From Mesostigma viride (taxonomy: Eukaryota > Streptophyta > Mesostigmatophyceae > Mesostigmatales > Mesostigmataceae): DNA of 64,000 bases. The DNA lies in assembly GCA_009746045.1 (NCBI GenBank), contig RPFO01000707.1:31092-95091 (forward strand), in the 5' to 3' direction. Below the pieces are notes generated by a model that was given only the letters and a program-made list of their open reading frames with translations, did no database searches and was not told the origin of the DNA. Numbering within the stretch: the stretch's first letter is position 1; each line of letters begins with the position of its first letter. The position numbers and the translations under genes are program-made. Shown piece after piece: positions 60,185 through 64,000 of the stretch.

Positions 60185-60919
60185 TCATAAAGAATCAATT
60201 GGCAAGGAAATGCAAAAAAATTCCGTTACCACCTCCGTCGACCCATAAGTGGTTCGCGAATGGGAAATCGCTGCTGATTTTCGGTCGAGCCCTTCACGGT
60301 ATTTTCGAAATCTCGAGGCAAGGTTGCGCGGAAGAGGGCCCCCCTCAATCATGCGTGCGATCGGACTGGCCATGGAAACGGATACCTGGTTCCTGGACTG
60401 CCTTGCACGGTCAACCATCTTGAAACTTCCCCGGAGAAGGAAATCAGACGTCAGACGGTTGAATATGCGAACGTCAAGATTTGACCAACCCATCATCCAT
60501 TCCACCACCTTCTCCGCGGCATCATGGAAGACCTGCCTCTCATCCGCCACTCCTCGAGACCCAAACACACAATCGGCCGTGTTATCGTCGTGCCTCTTAA
60601 GGCGAATGTTCACGTCCTCTTTGTCATCATCCATTTCCGACAGCCGAATTACAGCCCTTTTGGCTCCGTCCACTCCATCCTCAAGAAGGACGTCCATCTG
60701 CGCCCCTCCCACACAATTGTTGTCAACGTATTGTTGCAAATGACGGGAAATCATGTCCTTTCCAAAAGCTACGATGTGTTCCCCACACAGACCCATGTCG
60801 GTAATTGACAGCTTTTTACATTTCCTATCCCGGCACTTCTTTTCGGGATCCTTCTCAAAAATCCGGAAAACAGCGTCCTGATATGGACGTCCCCTTATGT
60901 CGACCGTCAGACTGGACAT
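60185..60919 (-). CDS. Unrecognised protein with C-x4-C-x10-C-x2-H zinc motif (244 codons)
   Basis: The ATG at 60919 follows TTTCGCAG directly. Residues about 27-45 contain CRDRKCKKLSITDMGLCGEH, a CCCH-type metal site. The rest is mixed alpha/beta with an acidic middle (EMDDDKEDVNIRLKR). It ends at TGA 60185; a donor-like GTAACG about 40 nt before the stop (after STEV, phase 0) could instead splice it to the next gene's ATG exon. Its layout parallels the 61200-62066 gene, suggesting distant paralogy. The downstream spacer contains the cluster's GC-rich motif. Function unknown. Confidence 0.6.
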   Translation of the reverse strand: MSSLTVDIRGRPYQDAVFRIFEKDPEKKCRDRKCKKLSITDMGLCGEHIVAFGKDMISRHLQQYVDNNCVGGAQMDVLLEDGVDGAKRAVIRLSEMDDDKEDVNIRLKRHDDNTADCVFGSRGVADERQVFHDAAEKVVEWMMGWSNLDVRIFNRLTSDFLLRGSFKMVDRARQSRNQVSVSMASPIARMIEGGPLPRNLASRFRKYREGLDRKSAAISHSRTTYGSTEVVTEFFCISLPIDSL

Positions 60920-61199
60920 CTGCGAAACCAGAACATACCGGCCGCGAGTAGTTTATATTATTAAAAAAAACTGGCATTTATTAAGTCATCTTCATCTATT
61001 TATGCGAGCTAAAATTTGAAGAAAATGCAACAAAGAAACGCCCTGGGGCGCAACTTCCTCAACAACCACTTTCTACGTACAAACGAATGGCAATCACATC
61101 GACTACGATTGTCACTACATACGAATGTCCAGACAATATAATGTGTATGTAGAGGGGGGGCATTCAAGACCAGAGAAACGCCGGCGGGCGCAACTCATA

Positions 61200-62066
61200 T
61201 CAATATAGACTGTCCCGCGACTCGTTCCACTCTCTGCAGGTTTTGCAACAACCGATCGAGCGAACTCTCGGAACCTCTTTCGCCGCCATTTCATCGACAC
61301 GAGCGAACATCTCTTCTTTGGCGGCCACCAACTTTGCCTCCTTGTTGCCGGTGTCAGGATAGATTTCGGACCTCCTCGTCTTCATCGGGGCCACTCTCTC
61401 CAAATACTCTGCACACAGAGAATCCTGCTCCTCCTCCACAATCGCCTTCACGCCGGATACAATCGCTTTGGCTTTTGTTTCCACGCGAAAATCGAACTCT
61501 CGTTGAGTTATCAGCGGAATGTCGGCGAGTGCAAAACACATACGCCGATAAAGTTCGCTTACATCCGTGTCACGCGAGTCGGCAAAAGGTGTCGTCATCA
61601 AAAAGCATCTCAAGCTACTCCAACCATTTTCTTGGGCGCCGGCAACGTAGCCTCCCTTTGCCAAGTCCGCACCTGTCGCGGAGTCTTTGACTATCCAATC
61701 TTCAAGGAAGTACTCGTCTCCCCTGGTGAAATCAAAATTTACACCCACGACCTCTCCGACAGTCATGTCCAGGCGAAGTCGCAGGGCCCCCCCCGCCAAT
61801 CCAGGTCCGAGGGCGCCCGCCATTCCAAGTCCGCGACTGAGGGCATTTTCGATGTGACGAGAATGTTCTTCGTGCTTTCGGCAATACAAGTCAAATCCGA
61901 GAGCGGTTTTCTTGCAAGTGGACACATCACACTTGCGCGGCGCCCCTATTGAGCGAGCAACACTCTGAATGACAGTGGCAACCGCTTGGTGTTGTTGAAG
62001 TCGTTGCCAATCCTCCATCAGGAGGTGACTAGACGAATCGGACGAATCTTCCGTCGAACCGGACAT
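61200..62066 (-). CDS. Unrecognised protein with C-x4-C-x10-C-x2-H and CxxC motifs (288 codons)
   Basis: The start codon at 62066 lies directly after CTTGTCGCAG; an in-frame ATG 9 nt upstream would lie inside the presumed intron. After a Ser-rich start there is a metal-site-like CDVSTCKKTALGFDLYCRKH, then a Gly/Ala-rich segment, a central domain (FDFTRGDEYFLEDWIV...) and a helical Lys/Glu-rich part. The Cys-rich end is SIGCCKTCREWNESRDSLY. It terminates with TGA six bases before a copy of the cluster's GC-rich motif. Distantly similar in layout to the downstream 60185-60919 gene. Function unknown; possibly nucleic-acid or protein binding through zinc. Confidence 0.65.
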   Translation of the reverse strand: MSGSTEDSSDSSSHLLMEDWQRLQQHQAVATVIQSVARSIGAPRKCDVSTCKKTALGFDLYCRKHEEHSRHIENALSRGLGMAGALGPGLAGGALRLRLDMTVGEVVGVNFDFTRGDEYFLEDWIVKDSATGADLAKGGYVAGAQENGWSSLRCFLMTTPFADSRDTDVSELYRRMCFALADIPLITQREFDFRVETKAKAIVSGVKAIVEEEQDSLCAEYLERVAPMKTRRSEIYPDTGNKEAKLVAAKEEMFARVDEMAAKEVPRVRSIGCCKTCREWNESRDSLY

Positions 62067-62272
62067 CTGCGACAAGTTACGATAACATACCGGCCCCGGA
62101 AAATAAAATTCAAAAAACGTTTTGAAATTTTTTTATTGTACTTGTTTATTAATACGGAAGCGAGCCAGTAATCCTCGACTATTTTTTTGATGTACAATGG
62201 AAGACTCCTTCCATTATGTCGAAGTGTGTCGGTCCTTTGCCTTTTGGCCAAACTCTCCTTAACCTCCACCAT
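62018..62272 (-). CDS. Small ORF or exon between the MYND gene and its neighbour
   Basis: It follows an acceptor-like CTACGCGCAG (ATG three bases into the exon) and encodes MVEVKESLAKRQRTDTLRHN and YIKKIVEDYWLASVLINKYN. The frame then runs on through AT-rich DNA into the start of the 61200-62066 gene, which is unlikely to be coding. It could be a short gene with a missed end or a leader exon. Confidence 0.35.
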   Translation of the reverse strand: MVEVKESLAKRQRTDTLRHNGRSLPLYIKKIVEDYWLASVLINKYNKKISKRFLNFIFRGRYVIVTCRRCPVRRKIRPIRLVTS

Positions 62273-62373
62273 TTCCTGCGCGTAGGAGGAAAATGATACG
62301 TTATAAACATTAAACATTAAACATTAAATATAACATCATATAAACAAGTTATTACTCTACATTTCAAGTTTTT

Positions 62374-62893
62374 CTAAGAGGCAGAGCCGTCGTGGAAGTT
62401 GAAGGAGAAGTCGACATCAGACCCCATAGTTTTATCCAGTATCGTCGTCACGTTAACCCCCCACTTCACCCCTGCCAGCACCTCCCTCGCTTGCCTCAGA
62501 CGTTCGCATCTATCCTTATGCCTACTCCAGTCCGCACGCTGGCACTCCTCACTGCAATATCTGGCATCCCTACATCCTCTACACCACTTGATATGAGGTC
62601 CTGTTTCGCACCCACACCCCTCCTTGGAGCACTTTCGCGTACTACGCATGCGATCCCCATCCCTCACGATCGGGTCAGAGAGCAAGAAAAAGTTCATGTT
62701 GAGGGGTACTGCCCCTACACATGCATCAGCCCTCACGCGCAGAGAATGCGTAACATTCGGTAAAATGCGCGCCCGTAGGTGCACCCAAGCTGAGCCCCTT
62801 CCTCTTCCCCAACTCTATCTTTGGCCCCTTTGTAATGAACGACACCAAAAGGCGGAACTCCGTCCTTGGGTCTATGGGCACTCTTAGATCCAT
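62374..62893 (-). CDS. MYND zinc-finger protein (two frames)
   Basis: The C-terminal part has a clear MYND finger with Cys/His spacing typical of the family: CSKEGCGCETG, WCRGCRDARYCSEECQRADW and HKDRC. MYND fingers usually bind proline-rich partners. A short acidic tail follows, with stop at 62374. The N-terminus is in a different frame: ATG 62893, right after ACCACAG, reads MDLRVPIDPRTEFRLLVSFI and GLSLGAPTGAHFTECYAFSA to a stop at 62726. It overlaps the MYND frame, which is open from about 62810. One frame change (an indel, or possibly programmed) in 62726-62790 would join them into a protein of about 160 residues. Probably one gene. Confidence 0.65.
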
Positions 62894-63117
62894 CTGTGGT
62901 CTGAAAAAACCTCTTGAATACAGAAGTTCATATCAGCTAGCTGGGCGTACATAATTCTCTCCATTTGGCTGAACGAATCAAACGCCAATAAAACGGCCAA
63001 GTGGCGGCCTGTCCTCTCCTGCGCGACTCGAACTTCCTCGAATATGACACGCGACAGAAAGCGAACTTGTTTGAAAACGTTTTGAAGGACGCTTCCGTAG
63101 ACTTCATTCACGATCTC
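62894..63117 (-). CDS. Unrecognised small helical protein
   Basis: From MESEIVNEVYGSVLQNVFKQ (its ATG directly after CCTGAAAAAG at about 63117) through FEEVRVAQERTGRHLAVLLA to FCIQEVFSDHRWI (stop 62884). It is an amphipathic, helix-rich frame with no known motif. Its end overlaps the start region of the MYND gene, so it could alternatively be an upstream exon of that gene, with GAG|GTTTTT as donor; no convincing intron was found. Confidence 0.4.
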
Positions 63118-63192
63118 GGACTCCATCTTTTTCAGGGAAAAAACGAACAAAAATTCATAAACATTAATTTATTATTTTATAATAACAAGTTA

Positions 63193-63432
63193 CTATTCCT
63201 CGGAATAGTTTTTTTTTATCCATTCCACAAACGCGTTTGTCACAAACACCTTCCATGCTTTCTCAAGAACTTGTCCCCCTGATGTTTTTGAGTATTCAAA
63301 CTCGTCATCCGAAGAAACCAACTCCGGCACATCCTCCGAGAGGGTCTCTAAATTGTCATCGGCTTTCCTTTTGCGCTTGTGGTTTCCGAAGCATTTTTTT
63401 TGTTCTTCTTCTGACATTTGTTCTGCAACCAT
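63193..63432 (-). CDS. Unrecognised small acidic protein (79 codons)
   Basis: A GGTTGCAG acceptor-like site lies at the first codons, with ATG 63417 just after it. It reads MSEEEQKKCFGNHKRKRKAD (basic, NLS-like) followed by an acidic stretch (LSEDVPELVSSDDEFEY) and AWKVFVTNAFVEWIKKNYSE. It ends with TAG/TAA just before AT-rich DNA. Family not recognised. Confidence 0.45.
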   Translation of the reverse strand: MVAEQMSEEEQKKCFGNHKRKRKADDNLETLSEDVPELVSSDDEFEYSKTSGGQVLEKAWKVFVTNAFVEWIKKNYSEE

Positions 63433-63519
63433 GGAGTCATTTCGAGGGGGGTGTGGTTTAACGGGTGCAGATTCAAAGTAATTTGTTTTAGGTGAACGAT
63501 GGTAAAAACTTCATTAGAT

Positions 63520-63960
63520 ATTTTAAACGAACGAGAAGCAACAGAAACGACGGCGGGCGTAACTATCATGGAAAACTTGATATCACAGATCACAATGGAC
63601 ACGAACGCGCTGCAACTTTCACGACATATTCTTCGACATCGAAAATAAAAAAAGAAACGACGGCGGGCGTAACTATCATGAAACATTGATCTTACAAGAA
63701 GCTGACGGGGATGCAACTTTCACGACAAACACTTCGACATCGAAGATGCAAAGAAACGACGGGGCGTAACTATCATGGAAAGATTGAGCTTACAAGATGA
63801 CAAGTTAACTGACGGGGGTGCATCTTTCCCGAGATATATTTCGACATCGAAAAGGCAAAGAAACGACGGCGGGCGTAACTAGCATGACCAATGTTGGTCA
63901 TGTGCTCTTCCAGTAAGACAAGAAACGACGGCGGGCGTAACTATCACACGGTCCAGGTAA
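63520..63960 (+). repeat. ~105-bp tandem array bearing GAAACGACGGCGGGCGTAAC
   Basis: Five copies of the motif start at about 63542, 63652, 63750, 63857 and 63921. Between them recur CTTTCACGACA/CTTTCCCGAGA, the near-palindrome TTCGACATCGAA, and ACTATCATGRAA. The array runs to the window edge. It is the most regular form of the motif seen in the introns and spacers of the 54-62 kb genes. Confidence 0.85.
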
Positions 63961-64000
63961 GAGTGACGTTGCAGAATTAATTGGTGTTTTGTAAAAGGGG

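Noticed and set aside
62900-62912. 10-nt intron GTTTTTTCAG between the small helical ORF and the MYND gene
   Set aside because: Far shorter than any plausible spliceosomal intron; a longer acceptor at ACCACAG|ATG explains the site better.
63520-63960. CRISPR-like array
   Set aside because: The repeats are imperfect and the spacers are themselves repetitive and of unequal length; the context is a eukaryotic gene cluster.

Overview
This is a repeat-laden nuclear fragment from a eukaryote, most likely a plastid-bearing alga. The evidence is spliceosomal GT-AG introns, one fully reconstructable nuclear gene for plant/cyanobacterial-type ArgJ with a transit-peptide-like N-terminus, non-LTR retrotransposon debris, and very long micro- and minisatellites. 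No bacterial operon, rRNA, tRNA or CRISPR array was recognised. The species cannot be named from the sequence; a green-lineage alga is a low-confidence inference.

Layout. 1-2.2 kb: weak exon-like ORFs. 2.2-6.63 kb (+): two tandem copies of an unrecognised multi-exon gene; copy 1 carries a 30-bp proline-rich minisatellite and is damaged, copy 2 is nearly intact. 6.6-7.75 kb: degraded minus-strand ORFs. 7.73-15.56 kb: a giant palindrome whose arms each carry a decayed gene reading toward the centre, with a 2A-like ribosome-skipping motif (GDVESNPGP) and very unequal simple-repeat expansion. 15.58-20.31 kb: (GGGA)n and two minisatellites. 19.3-26.5 kb: fragments of non-LTR (LINE) elements, including a reverse transcriptase with YADD. 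27.3-29.5 kb (-): a Cys-rich, Pro-rich four-transmembrane protein gene. 30.41-44.80 kb (+): argJ, 18 exons, 507 codons, every junction in phase. 45.0-52.4 kb: nested transposons, in which a LINE ORF1 is split by two head-to-tail TIR elements, one containing a TTAA-flanked element that itself contains a LINE tail. 52.9-64 kb (-): a compact cluster of unrecognised genes, some with zinc-binding motifs including a MYND finger, whose introns and spacers carry a recurrent ~20-bp GC-rich motif and whose start codons sit directly on AG acceptor sites.

How it fits together. argJ is the only gene with a confident function (plastid arginine biosynthesis: acetyl recycling between N-acetylornithine and glutamate). 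Its introns contain repeated copies of its own exon borders, so this genome appears to grow introns by local tandem duplication across splice sites. The same tendency to amplify short tracts appears in the palindrome, the minisatellites and the 52.9-64 kb cluster. The transposon block records successive insertions whose order can be read. The minus-strand cluster and the 2A-bearing palindrome are the least explained parts.

Limits: gene models outside argJ rest on reading frames, splice consensus and paralogue comparison by eye. No database search was possible.
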